Below, piece after piece: positions 25,214 through 34,528 of a DNA stretch of 35,911 nucleotides. Origin of the DNA: CAVPDG01 sp963702535. GTDB taxonomy: Bacteria > Chloroflexota > Anaerolineae > Anaerolineales > UBA4823. The position numbers and the translations under genes were made by a program. The stretch covers positions 1 to 35,911 of the forward strand of contig CAVPDG010000023.1 in the NCBI GenBank assembly GCA_963702535.1, given 5' to 3'. Under the pieces are notes generated by a model. It had not been told where the DNA came from. It worked only from the letters and a program-made list of their open reading frames with translations, and ran no database searches. Positions within the stretch are counted from its first letter, which is position 1. Each line of letters starts with the position of its first letter.

Positions 25214-26916
25214 TCACTCCTGCGGCGACGCCGCGGCTGAGGTGGAAGAAGCGGCGGTCTCGATCAAGCCGGTGGTGACGGTGTCGCCGGCGCTCACGCC
25301 GCTGGTGATCTCGGCGTAGGTGTAATCTTGCAATCCGACGGTGACGACGTGCAGGCGGGGCTCACCGTTCTCCATGACGAAGACGGCGTACTCCCCGGGG
25401 CTGATCTGGCGCAGCGCTTCCACCGGCACGAGCACGGCATTCTCCGTGCGCCCGCCGATCACCTCCACCGAAGCGTTGGAGCCGACCGGCAGCATCTGCG
25501 ACTTAGCGTAAGAGTCGCCATCGAGCTGCACCATCACCAGCACGGCGGAAACGCCCGATACGGATTGCAAGCTGGGGTTGACCTCGATGATGTGCCCGGT
25601 GAAGGTCTGGTCTGGAAGCGAGTCGAAGGTGACATCGGCTTCGTAACCGACGATGGCTTTATCCACATCGGTCTCGTCCAGGTAGACCTGTAGCAGGGGC
25701 TGGGTGAGGTCCGCCAGGGTCATGAAGGCGCCGGCTTCGACCTCTTCACCCACGCTGGCGTCAATGCTCAGGATGGTGCCGTCCATGGGAGCTGCCAGCT
25801 CGATGACGGGCTGGTTCTGCTCGGCGACGGCGAGTTTCGCCTTGGCGGAGGCGAGCTCGGCTTCGGCGCGCGAGACTTCCGCCGGGTCGGGACCGTTCTG
25901 CAAGGTGGCGTACTTCGCCTGGGCGGCTGCCAGGTTGGCTTCTGCCAGGGCGATCTCACCCGGCGTGGCGCCGTTTGCGACGCGCTCGGCCGCGCGCTGC
26001 GCTTCAGCCAGCTTCGCCTGGGCGGCAGCCAGGTCGGCGGCGGACTGCGCCAGGTCAACCTGGCTGCCCGTGCCGGTGACGGCGTTGTAGTAGCGCAGGG
26101 CGGTGTTGTAGGCGGTGAGGGCGGCGTTGTACTTGAGCGTTTCGGCGGCTTTATCCAGGGCGGTATCCGGCTTATCGGCGTAATCGTCGTAGCGGTCCCT
26201 GGCTTCCTGCAGCTTGCTGGCGGCGATGGTCAGCTCGGCTTTGGCTTTGGCGATGGTGGCGGCGTCGGCGGTGGAGCGCACGCCGTTGTACAGGCTCATG
26301 GCGGTATTGACCGCTTCCTGAGCTTCGGCGACCGCCTGGGCGGCTTGCGCCTGGCGGAGCTCGGGGTCCTGCAGGTCTTCCAACGCCTGCTGGTAGTCCT
26401 CGACATCCTTCAGCGCCTGGGCGGCAGCCAGGGCGTTGTTGGAGCTCAGGTCATCCACAGCTTGCTGGGCGGTAAGCACGTTCAGCCTGGCTTCCGCAAG
26501 CGCCAGGGCGATATCCTCAGCCGATTCGTCGGTGGTGAGGCGGGCGAGAACCTGCCCCTGGGTGACCTGGTCGCCCACTTTAACCAGCAGCTCGGAGAGC
26601 GTGCCGTTCTCGTCGAAGCCCAGGCTGACCTCGCCGGAGGTCACCACCTGCCCGGCGGCGCTGGCGGAGACGGTGAGGCTGCCGCGCCGGGCGACGGCGG
26701 TCTGCAGGGCAGCGCTGGTCGCCTGCGCAGCCGCAGCCTTCTGCTGGTTGAGGCGGTAGATGTACAGGGCGCTGGCGACCGCCAACACCACCAGCACGAC
26801 CAGGGCGCCGATGACGATGCGGCGGCGGGGCGTCCGGGCTTTGGTCGCCCCGGCGACCGGAGCCGCGTTGCCTTCCTGGGCACCCAGCCTTTGAGGGTTG
26901 TTGAGATATTTTTCAT
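25214..26916 (-). CDS. Efflux adaptor protein (HlyD/MacA-like) 2, one frameshift
   Basis: An adaptor of about 567 residues and first gene of the export operon. The start at 26916 has AGGAGG eight bases upstream. Immediately after the ATG a run of five A (needing six) breaks the frame; correction gives MKKYLNNPQRLGAQEGN and a membrane anchor RIVIGALVVLVVLAVASALYI. The lipoyl half-motif LSELLVKVGDQVTQGQVLARL, a long coiled coil with many AEAxxAAAQAKxA heptads, the second half LAAPMDGTILSIDASVGEEVEAGAFMTLAD and a barrel with VTVGLQDYTYAEITSGVSAGD match adaptor 1. It would bridge the permease to the outside of the cell. Confidence 0.85.
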
Positions 26917-27011
26917 GCGATCATCCTCCTAAATATAAGTGCACAATTCTCGATAAACCACGCAGACGCAGAGAGCCGGAGAAAATCATTGAGCAATTGC
27001 CCGATTATATA

Positions 27012-27461
27012 TCAGACTCTTCGTGCAATCTGGGTTTCTTCTCGTACAGATCGGATCTCTATCAGATCTGAGCTGAGATGGATTATTCTCTGCTCGCGTA
27101 GGAAGGCGCGCACGCGGGCGACGAGCACAGGCGGGTTGAAGGGCTCGCGCCAGCACTGGTCGGCGCCGGCGTCCAGAGCCTGCAGGGCTTCTTCCTCGCG
27201 GATGCCGGCGCCCATGACGATCACCGGCAGGCGCCTCAGGCAGGCATCCTGGCGGATGCCGCGCACCAGTTGTAATGCATCAGGATCGGGGAGCTGCCAT
27301 TCCAGCAAGAGCAAGTCGGGGGATGCGCGGCAAAGATCACCCAGGTCGCCAACCGCCATCTCGGATGAGGCGACCTGATAACCGGCATCCTGCAGGCAGG
27401 CGACCATCTTGCCCGCCTGGTAGCGGTCCGGGCTGATGACGATGATCTTGGGGTCTTCCAT
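27012..27461 (-). CDS. Stand-alone degenerate receiver (pseudo-receiver) protein
   Basis: A 149-residue protein with the full CheY-like fold pattern but altered active site. The acidic pair is reduced to one Asp (VISPD), the phospho-acceptor position reads LLLEWQLP with Glu in place of Asp, the Thr/Ser position is Gly (VIVMGAG) and the Lys in KPF is Arg-Glu (WREPF). It has no output domain, only a short basic tail. The Glu may mimic constant phosphorylation. AAAGGATG precedes the ATG at 27461. It is upstream of the export operon on the same strand with a 95-base gap, so they may be co-transcribed. Function unknown; a protein-interaction role is likely. Confidence 0.8.
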   Translation of the reverse strand: MEDPKIIVISPDRYQAGKMVACLQDAGYQVASSEMAVGDLGDLCRASPDLLLLEWQLPDPDALQLVRGIRQDACLRRLPVIVMGAGIREEEALQALDAGADQCWREPFNPPVLVARVRAFLREQRIIHLSSDLIEIRSVREETQIARRV

Positions 27462-27482
27462 GCAGGCATCCTTTCAAAAAGA

Positions 27483-27517
27483 TAACGGAGCTCGTTTCTT
27501 GCTCCGTTACCAGTATA
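27483..27517 (-). promoter_or_regulatory. -10 box and 5' hairpin before the pseudo-receiver gene
   Basis: On the minus strand TATACT (27512-27517) is followed within a few bases by a 9-bp stem-loop (27501-27509 with 27483-27491) and then TCTTTTTG, directly before the Shine-Dalgarno. The transcript would begin almost at the hairpin, which could protect its 5' end or attenuate it. The -35 (TTAACA) is at a poor 20-base spacing. Confidence 0.45.
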
Positions 27518-27608
27518 GTGAAAGGATGTTCAGGAATTGTTAAGAAGAGATGGGGATTGTGTTTAGAAATTCACAAAGTTCGGGCTAAAGAGCGATTGAG
27601 CAGCAGAA

Positions 27609-27652
27609 TGTGACAATCATCACGTGACACGCCAGGGAAAATTTGCCATAAT
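27609..27652 (+). promoter_or_regulatory. CRP-like site and promoter for the exoprotein
   Basis: TGTGA-N6-TCACG (27609-27624) differs from the CRP consensus at one base. TGACAC (27625) and CATAAT (27647-27652) form a -35/-10 pair with a 16-base spacer. The predicted start near 27659 places the site centre at about -42, the class II activator position. The ATG is at 27696. Confidence 0.5.
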
Positions 27653-27695
27653 CATACTGGCATATCGTTCCGTATGCCTCGGATGGGAGGTCGTG

Positions 27696-30600
27696 ATGAA
27701 CCGCGTTCGAGCCAGCTTATTCCTGATCCTGCTCGTTATTTGCCTGTGCGTGACCCGGCAAGGGGCAGCGCAATCCGGTCAAGAGCCGCCCAGAAAGCCA
27801 GCCAGGGATGTGGCGGTTATGGATTCTCCCATCGGCATGCCGGAACCGGGAATAGCAGTGGAGTCGCCGCAGGCGCCTGCCGACCTGATGGCGTGGAGCA
27901 GGACAGTATTCCAGAGCTACCAGAGCGGCAATTGGGAGATCTATATCGGCCAGGGCAACGGAGCCAGCGTATCAACATGTCGAACAATCCCGCAGCCGAT
28001 GCCCGCCCCAGCCTGGATAGGGGTGTGAACCATGTAGCTTTCAACTCAGACCGTTACGGTAATGCCGATATCTTTGTCGTCAATACCGATGGGAACAATT
28101 TGACTGGCTTAACGGATAACCCGCAGATGATTATGCGGCCACTTGGTCGCCTGATAGCTCACGAATGGTCTTTGTTTCTCAACGAGATGGAAACTCCGAG
28201 ATATATTTGATGAACGCGGATGGAAGCGGAGAGACACGATTAACAAATAATGCTTTACCAGACTATAATCCAACCTGGTCGCCTGACGGTAGTCAGATCG
28301 CCTGGGTGCGTACTCATGCTGAGTATGGTGACTATGGTGCAGTGTGGGTAATGAACGCAGATGGAAGCAACCAGCACCAGATCTACCAGTTACAAGAGAT
28401 ATATGGGAAATGTGATCTGGCATCCAACTACCGAATCAATTTATTTGCGATTTCGATGCGGATAATGATGAATGGAATGAGCTGGTTGTTCTCTATCCGG
28501 ATGGTATGGTGGTACGCCCTCTATACGATGCAAGGAGACCGCAGTAGAGCTTTGGGCAGGAAGTTTATCACCGGATGCAAACAATCGTTATTTCTTATTC
28601 ACCAGGGTTGAATATGTCTTATCAGGCGGTGTATATTACATCAACCGATCTTACCTTGAGCAAGTTGACTACAACAACCCGACAACGTCAGGGCGGATTG
28701 CTGGATCCGGCTATGATATGTTGCCAAACTGGCAAACGGCAGATATTTGGAGTCCGGTAACACATGTAAAAACCCTGCCGGCTTATTCACGCGCCTCCGG
28801 ATTTACCGTCGAATGGACAGGAACAGATGTCGGCCCATCGGGCATGGTTGGCTATGAGATGTATTACAAGTTCCAGGGGGATGCATCCTGGACGCGCTGG
28901 AATCTCGAAAACGCTCGATGACCTCCAAGAAATTCACCCTCGGCTCGCCGGGCGATACGGTTTATTTCTTCTCACGTGCCAGGGATGAGGCCGGCAACGT
29001 CGAGGGCTGGCACACGCCGGAGTGGGACACGCGCACGAAGCTATACACCTGGCAGCTCAGCGGGACGGTGAGCGATAACCGCGGAAACCCGCTGCCGGAG
29101 ACGCTGGTGAACATCCTGCCGGCGCCAGCGGCGCCCGCCGAGCATGAAGCCGGCGGGAAGTACCATGCCTGGCTGCTCACGCAAGGCGCGTTAGCGGTGG
29201 ATGCTCAAAGCAGTGGATACGCCGCTTTCCCACCTGCCAACCTGAGCGTCGATATGGACGAGGTGCGCTCGCTGTACCTGCCGCCGCAGGACGATCTGAT
29301 CCAGAACGGCGGGTTTGAAGGGCAGAATTTGAGCGGTTGGACAATCAGCGGTTCTGCCACGCTGACCGATACGCTCGAGGCAGCGCACACAGGTACAGGT
29401 GGGCTGTTCTTGGGTGTAGCCTGTACACCTCCCTGCCTGGGAGAGCCTGAGACAGTGGCTGCAATGAGCGCCAATTCCTGGGCGATCTGGCACAGGATAA
29501 AGAAGGAAATATCCATGCCATCTACACGCTACTCACAACCCCGATGCCGCTTTACTACACCTGGCGATCGCCAACGGGAGGTTGGAGTACTCCTGTCGAG
29601 ATCGGCAGCACCACGCCTCCTTGCTCATCTAATTGTTCGGTATCCATAGCGATAGATGGCATGGGCAACCTGCATGCGGTCTGGACCGGTGTGGGAGATG
29701 GATCTCATTACAGCATGAAGCCTGTTAGATCAGCCCTGGCAACCCAGTCCAAAGGATTGCTTCGGGATGGAATCTGCGGCTTAGACAGCTGATGAACATG
29801 GTGGGGTGATATTGGCTATTTTTATTCGGGTCTACAATTACTTCAGAGGACTCCCGCAGGCACTGGAATAGTGCAATCCAAATAAGCCCAGCTGGCCGAT
29901 GGATTTCCGCCCGGCCTCGCGATATGGGCCAGATGGCATGATCCATCTTATCTATACCGGCTCCGGGTGGAACTGTTGGTTACCGATCATAGTCCCCAGA
30001 AGGTGATGTTATCCAGTGAATACAACCTTGCCCCGGTGGAATATCAATGGCAATCCTGTTTATATTTCTGCTGAACCAGAAGGAGAGTTGCATGTCTACA
30101 TGGGCAGTTCAACTGCGGATTATTCTTACAGAGACAAAAATGGTGTATGGTCCAATCCGTGATAATTCTCTCAAATGTGAATAGAGTGGAGGACATCGAG
30201 GTAGATGAGATCGGGGAAGTTTACATCTGGTATACCGAGCAATTATTCGGATTATTACCGACTTTTTCATACTCAGAATAACGATGGAAGGATTCTCACT
30301 TCAGCATCATATCCGGGCTTGAAAACCCAAATAATTACCTGGTGGAATAAGCAAATATTATCCACGTGATGCATTTTAGCAGCCCCTTTACTTACCAGCG
30401 GACCCGACTGGCAGAGCATGCCGCAGACCATGAAATCACCCAAACGATCAGCCTGCCGCCGGCAATGCACCAACCTAGCCTGGCTTTCTACTCCAAGATG
30501 ATCCAGACCGTGCCGGACGGGGAATCGTACTTCGAGGTGCGGGTATCGGACGGGATCACGAGCACGCAGGTTTATACACGGGCGCAAGGCGCAGATTGGG

Positions 30601-31020
30601 AGCAGGGTTGGGCGGACCTGAGCGCGTGGAGCGGGCAGCAGGTAGAGGTGCGATTTATTCTGCACCAGCGCGCCGGAGAGCCGCCGGTACAGCTCTACCT
30701 CGATGATATCTCGCTTGGATCGTGGCTGACGCCGCTGGTGGAGTCTATCGCCCCGGCTGAGCTTGAAGAGAGTTGGATCTCGACGACGGTAACGATCACC
30801 GGCGTGAACTTCATCTCCACGCCGACGGTCTTGATTGGCGACCTGCAAGCGACGAGCGTGGAATTCGTCGACGTTCACACCCTGAGGGCTACCCTGCCCT
30901 CAACCGCTTACGCCGGGTTACTACGATGTGTGGGTGGTCAATCCGGGGCAGCAGCGCGGCGTGTTAGTGAGAGGGTTGCGATTGGGCAGGATATTATATC
31001 TCCAGCAGGTCTGGCGGTAG
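27696..31020 (+). CDS. Giant mosaic secreted protein, many frameshifts
   Basis: One gene of about 3.3 kb, read through at least eight slips (near 27965, 28130, 28425, 28540, 28916, 29470, 29740, several in 29790-30360, and 30905). Start 27696 has GGGAGG five bases upstream and gives a signal peptide (MNRVRASLFLILLVICLCV). Then come TolB/PD40 propeller units (NADIFVVNTDGNNLTGLTDN; IYLMNADGSGETRLTNN...PTWSPDGSQIAW), an Fn3-like region (28780-29030), a carboxypeptidase-regulatory-like unit (LSGTVSDNRGNPLPETLVNI), a CBM-like unit (NGGFEGQNLSGWTISG), BNR-like blades (IAIDGMGNLHAVWTG; PDGMIHLIYTGSGW), a second CBM-like unit and an IPT/TIG domain ending VWVVNPGQQRGVL. No enzyme motif seen. Probably a surface binding protein. 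The slip density exceeds that of its neighbours, so real decay is possible. Confidence 0.65.
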
Positions 31021-31049
31021 TTAGAACCAGCGATTAACTTCCTAACCCA

Positions 31050-31388
31050 CTAAGCTCCGATAACGACCTGGATGGCTTTCAATATCGCCTGGAGCTGCGC
31101 TGTTGAGATTTTTCCGGTGCGCCTGATAAACCGGACCTGAGATACCGAACGGAGCTGGAAAGCATCCGCCGCGGATGCCTTACTCAAGCCATTCGACGGA
31201 TCCGCATCAATACGTACCATCCAGGGCGCAATCTCGTAGCGCTCTTTCCAATCGGTGAGCGGCACAATCACCCGTAAAGGCAATACTCCTATGGCGTCAT
31301 CACTGACAATCACCGCCGGGCGCGTTTTTTGGATCTCCGCCCCAATCGTTGGGTCGAGATTAATGAGCCAGACCTCGCCCTTAAGCAT
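31050..31388 (-). CDS. MazF/PemK-family toxin
   Basis: A 112-residue mRNA-interferase-like toxin. The start LKGEVWLINLDPTIGAEIQKTRPAVIVSDD is the diagnostic MazF opening, with the catalytic Arg in KTRPAV; later RVIVPLTDW and LSKASAADAFQLRSVSQVRF match the family, where the second segment supplies the Ser/Thr-containing strand. I prefer the ATG at 31388, which aligns with family N-termini; in-frame ATGs at 31397 and 31403 are alternatives. It overlaps the antitoxin gene by 8 bases, so translation is probably coupled. It would cleave single-stranded RNA when the antitoxin is lost. Confidence 0.9.
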   Translation of the reverse strand: MLKGEVWLINLDPTIGAEIQKTRPAVIVSDDAIGVLPLRVIVPLTDWKERYEIAPWMVRIDADPSNGLSKASAADAFQLRSVSQVRFIRRTGKISTAQLQAILKAIQVVIGA

Positions 31389-31614
31389 GGAAATCATCCG
31401 CATCCAGGGTGGAAAAAGCTGTCAGCTCAAGGTTATCTTCGTAATCAGCCAGTAGCACCCTGGCAGCCTGCTCAAGCTTTTTTTGCTTGAGCGCTTCCAA
31501 CTGAGTCTGAAGCATCTGCCTGACTACATCGGAAAGGCTGCGCTTTTCCTGGCGGGCGATCTCAGCCAGGGCTTTATGCTGCTCAGGATCAAGGAGTATC
31601 TGGGCACGGTACAT
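31381..31614 (-). CDS. Ribbon-helix-helix-type antitoxin
   Basis: A 77-residue protein that pairs with the MazF-type toxin encoded downstream. YRAQILLDPEQHKALAEIARQEKRSLSDVVRQMLQ is a typical ribbon-helix-helix DNA-binding unit (strand, helix, turn with S-L-S, helix). The tail ALKQKKLEQAARVLLADYEDNLELTAFSTLDADDFHA is acidic and would wrap the toxin. The ATG at 31614 is chosen because GAGG lies nine bases upstream; the ATG at 31629 lacks a site and lies within the promoter region. It is expected to repress its own promoter. Confidence 0.85.
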   Translation of the reverse strand: MYRAQILLDPEQHKALAEIARQEKRSLSDVVRQMLQTQLEALKQKKLEQAARVLLADYEDNLELTAFSTLDADDFHA

Positions 31615-31631
31615 AATAGCTTGCCTCATGA

Positions 31632-31684
31632 ATTATACACAATATTGTTACACAATTATACTACATCATAGTATTGTTTTGTAA
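31632..31684 (-). promoter_or_regulatory. Toxin-antitoxin promoter with palindromic operator
   Basis: On the minus strand TTACAA (31679-31684) and TATAAT (31655-31660) are separated by 18 bases. Just downstream is the palindrome ACAATATTGT (31639-31648) and a second TATAAT (31632-31637). A palindrome at the transcription start is a natural site for the antitoxin repressor. Confidence 0.6.
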
Positions 31685-31748
31685 TAGAGCAGGTACACCA
31701 ATATACTGAACATTTGAGAGATGCTATCCAAGGATTTCGGATGCGGAT

Positions 31749-32012
31749 TTAACGGATTGAAAGCCAGAGACGCTCAACATGCCCGATCATACGCTTCCGG
31801 TATTTGATCCGGGCGCCTGCGCCACCTGCTCCGGCATTCTTCCGGCGAGCAGCCTGCCGCCGCCCGTGACAGCCGGGGCAGCGCACTTCCCCGCCGGGCA
31901 GGAGCTGCATCTGGAAGGTAAGCACGCCGGGGACATTGAATGAGAGGTGGCGGGCGGTGAGGTTGTGTAAGTTATGGCAGCGGGCGCCGCGGATGGCAAT
32001 TGTGCCAATCAT
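31749..32012 (-). CDS. Small zinc-ribbon-like basic protein
   Basis: An 87-residue frame starting at 32012 with GGAGA four bases upstream. It carries GARCHNLHNLTARHL then, about 25 residues on, GGEVRCPGCHGRRQAARRKN. CPGC and the earlier Cys/His cluster could bind one zinc, in the manner of Com-like zinc ribbons. The last third is very arginine-rich. No close family recognised. The first residues superficially resemble the N-terminus of UvrA but nothing else of UvrA is present. Confidence 0.4.
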   Translation of the reverse strand: MIGTIAIRGARCHNLHNLTARHLSFNVPGVLTFQMQLLPGGEVRCPGCHGRRQAARRKNAGAGGAGARIKYRKRMIGHVERLWLSIR

Positions 32013-32042
32013 CTAATCTCCAGCCATCAAGGGTAGATATAG

Positions 32043-32070
32043 AGATTAAACCACAAAGGGCGCGAAGGGA
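32043..32070. repeat. Dispersed AAACCACAAAGGGCGCGAAGG repeat
   Basis: The same motif family occurs near 9940, 11729, 11939 and 19801. It lies between the zinc-ribbon-like gene and the CPBP-like gene. Confidence 0.6.
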
Positions 32071-32112
32071 AGGACGGAGGACTCAAAGTTATGATAGTGA
32101 AATATGGAAATC

Positions 32113-32903
32113 TCAACCGGTGGATGCCATCACAACCGAGATCGAAAGCTGCAGGTCCATGAGGAAGTGGATGATGAGCATGTAAGGCAGCAGGCGCGGG
32201 CGCCAGTAGAGCAGCGCAGCCGTGAGCAGGGCGAAGGGGATGAACATGAGCAGGCGCCAGGTCATAAAGCGCCAGTCGAAGGACAGGGGCAGAGCGACAT
32301 GCTGGAAAGCGAGGAAGAAGCCCGCCAGCAGCACCGCCAGCCAGCCGCGGCGGAGAGGGCGGCAAGGCGCGGCAGGCTGTAGCCCATGTACGTTGGCAGC
32401 TCAGCCAGGGCGTTGGTGAGCGGGAAGAGCAGCAGGCTGAAGACCGCCGCCCAAAGGGGCAAGCGCTGAAAGAAGATGGCGCCCACCGCCTCCGAGCCGC
32501 CGTACAGCCAGCGGGCGACCAGGAGATTGGGCAGCAGGGCGACCGGTCCGGCGACGATGAGCAAGCCGAGGATGATGAGCAGATCCTTGCCCACCGCCCC
32601 GCGCTGGAAGCGGTAGAGCCAGGTCAGGCGGCTGCCTTCACGCCGGAAGAAACGGCTGAGCAGGAAGAGGGTCGCCAGGTTGGCGAAGACGGGTACGATG
32701 GACCACCAGGCGACCGACCTCAGCCAGGGCGCCCGGCTGCCGCCGGCAAAAAACACGAGAGCCACCAGTGCCTGCACACCGGCGAAGAGCAGTGTGCGGG
32801 CGACGAGCATGAGCAGCGGCAAACGCCAGGTGAGACGCCCCTCCTGGATGAGCTGGCGAAGCTGTTCTCGCGAGTTGAAGGAGGCGGGGGTGAGGGCAGT
32901 CAT
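32113..32903 (-). CDS. CPBP-type membrane protease-like protein, one frameshift
   Basis: About 263 residues with six to eight membrane helices. The start at 32903 has AAGGAG five bases upstream. After a slip near 32350 the C-terminal half shows LAGFFLAFQHVALP (motif 2, FxxxH) and LIIHFLMDLQ (motif 3, HxxxD), the order of CPBP/Abi intramembrane proteases. Motif 1, normally EExxxR, reads AELPTYMGY with one Glu only and no Arg in place, so catalytic activity is doubtful. Such proteins process prenylated or peptide substrates or act in self-protection; the role here is unknown. Confidence 0.65.
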
Positions 32904-32957
32904 GTACACTCCTTGAGCGAGGGTTGCTTAATCATACCCGCTAAGCGCGGGGCAGAG

Positions 32958-33062
32958 ATGAGAATATTCGCGCCGGAGAACGCCGCGCAAGCGCCGCAGG
33001 GCGTGGTGGTCTACGTGGAGGATGGAAAAGGGAGGATTGTTATGGAGGGAATGAGAGAGTAA
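32958..33062 (+). pseudogene. Possible gene remnant
   Basis: A 34-codon frame, MRIFAPENAAQAPQGVVVYV then EDGKGRIVMEGMRE, reads like the C-terminus of a beta-rich protein. It has no clear ribosome-binding site and no recognised family. It sits in the 288-base divergent gap between 32903 and 33192. Confidence 0.25.
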
Positions 33063-33191
33063 AATGGGGATATCACCGCAGAGATGAATCCCGACTGTAC
33101 TTGAGGGGCGCAGAAAGCACGGAGCACACGATGAACACTTCAGTAAGAGCGGCGGCATTGCTGCTGCTGCGCGATTGAACAGGGAGTCGCC

Positions 33192-33897
33192 ATGAGCGAG
33201 CCAGAAGATCAAACAATCCACAATCTCCCTCGCAAGCCATTCCTGCTCCTGCTGCTGGCGCTGGCAGCTTTGGCGGGGGTATCGCTGTGGTTCACCGCCT
33301 GGTGCTGGCCGCGCTATGGCGAGAGCGCCTGCGGGCGCTACGTGCTGCCCATAGATCTGTTGATGAGCCTGGTGATCTTTGCGCTGGTCACTTTGGTCTT
33401 CGACCAGAGATGGGGCAAGCTGGCGCTATACCGCTGCTCATCGGCCTGGTCATCGTTGCCGGCAGTCTGGTCGCCAGCATGCTTCTATACCGCCACGGCG
33501 ATACCCTTCCGTAGCCTGCCCGATCTGCTGTGTTTCCTGCAAGCGTCGCTGCTCAGACTGATCTACCTGGTGCTGATCCAAACATTTGTTCCGGCGGCTC
33601 TTTTACGCTTGTTGACGGGGGGAGGTAAAACGTATCACACTTCGGAGCGCGGCAGCCTACGGGGTGATCCTGGGCGCTCTGGTTTGGGTATTTATGACGG
33701 CTTTGTTCGGTCTGGCGGCGATCCTGCAGCCCGGGTCGGTAGCTCCGGGGTATATTTTCACATGGAAGAACTTTATCTCGGGCTTGACTCTGGGGCTGGC
33801 GGGATTTTTGGGGGTGATCTTGGGGAAGTGGCTGCGCTCGCGCACCCCAGCGCCGATCTCCGGAGATGGTGAAGATGAGCAGCCGGGGGTAAGCTGA
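33192..33897 (+). CDS. Multi-helix membrane protein, frameshifted
   Basis: About 230 residues after joining frames near 33425, 33490 and 33625. GGGAG lies five bases before the ATG at 33192. Hydrophobic segments include FLLLLLALAALAGVSLWF, LPIDLLMSLVIFALVTLVF, LLIGLVIVAGSLVASMLL, LIYLVLIQTFVPAALLRLL, ILGALVWVFMTALFGLAAIL and ISGLTLGLAGFLGVILG, giving about six helices, with a charged C-terminus. No family recognised. It ends nine bases before the converging methyltransferase stop. Confidence 0.6.
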
Positions 33898-33906
33898 CAG
33901 GCGGCG

Positions 33907-34502
33907 CTAAGGATTTTTCGTCAAATACCAGGCGACGTGGTTGAAATTGAAGATGTAGTGGCTGCTGAAGCGAGTTTTTCGCGCACTTGCAGATCCTCGG
34001 CGGCGAAGAGCGCTTCCCACTCGGCTTCGGTGTGGTACTGGAAGCGCATATGGGGCAAGAAGCAGTTGGCAACGGTATCCTTGAAGCTCTCGACGTAAAA
34101 ATCCTTGCGCCCGGCGATGGCATCTTCGCAGATGATCAGGCTTTTGCGCGACAGGCGCACGGCTTCGCGCAGGGAGGCGCATGGATCGGGGGTGTGGTGC
34201 AGGACGAGGGCGACCAGGACGGTGTCGAAGGCGCCATCCGAGAAGGGCGCGGTCACGCCATCGAAGACGGTGATGCGCACGCCGGGGGGCGTAAACGGGT
34301 AATCGCGCACATCCAGGTAGGTGACAGGACGCTGCGTGTGCTCGCTCGCCAGCAAGCCGATATGCCCCAGCCCGCAGCCGAAATCCAGCAAAGGACCGCT
34401 CTCCTGGCTCAGCCAGGGCAGGAGCGGCACGGCCAGCTCCCGAGCCCTTTTCTCGGCCAAATTTTGAACCCATCGATTGAATACGCCTGGGCGAGGAGCC
34501 AT
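33907..34502 (-). CDS. Class I SAM-dependent methyltransferase, C-terminal frameshift
   Basis: A 198-residue methyltransferase of the UbiE/Methyltransf_11 type. Motif I LLDFGCGLGHIGLLAS (residues 38-53), acidic motif II VTYLDVRDYPF, motif IV GAFDTVLVALVLHHTPDP and a post-motif LREAVRLSRKSLIICEDAI are all clear. A slip near 33968 changes the end: the corrected C-terminus is HYIFNFNHVAWYLTKNP with a stop at 33907. The substrate cannot be deduced. It lies 26 bases downstream of the membrane-protein gene on the same strand, suggesting co-transcription. The ribosome-binding site is weak. Confidence 0.85.
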
Positions 34503-34528
34503 CTCAAACCGGATCGGATCAGGGAAGC

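Noticed and set aside
24461..25240. Leu/Gly-rich plus-strand frames over the adaptors
   Set aside because: They are antisense shadows of the alanine/glutamine-rich coiled coils.
31749..32012. UvrA fragment, from the opening IAIRGARCHNLHNLT
   Set aside because: The likeness covers about 14 residues only; no Walker motif or zinc-finger arrangement of UvrA follows, and CPGC fits a small zinc ribbon better.
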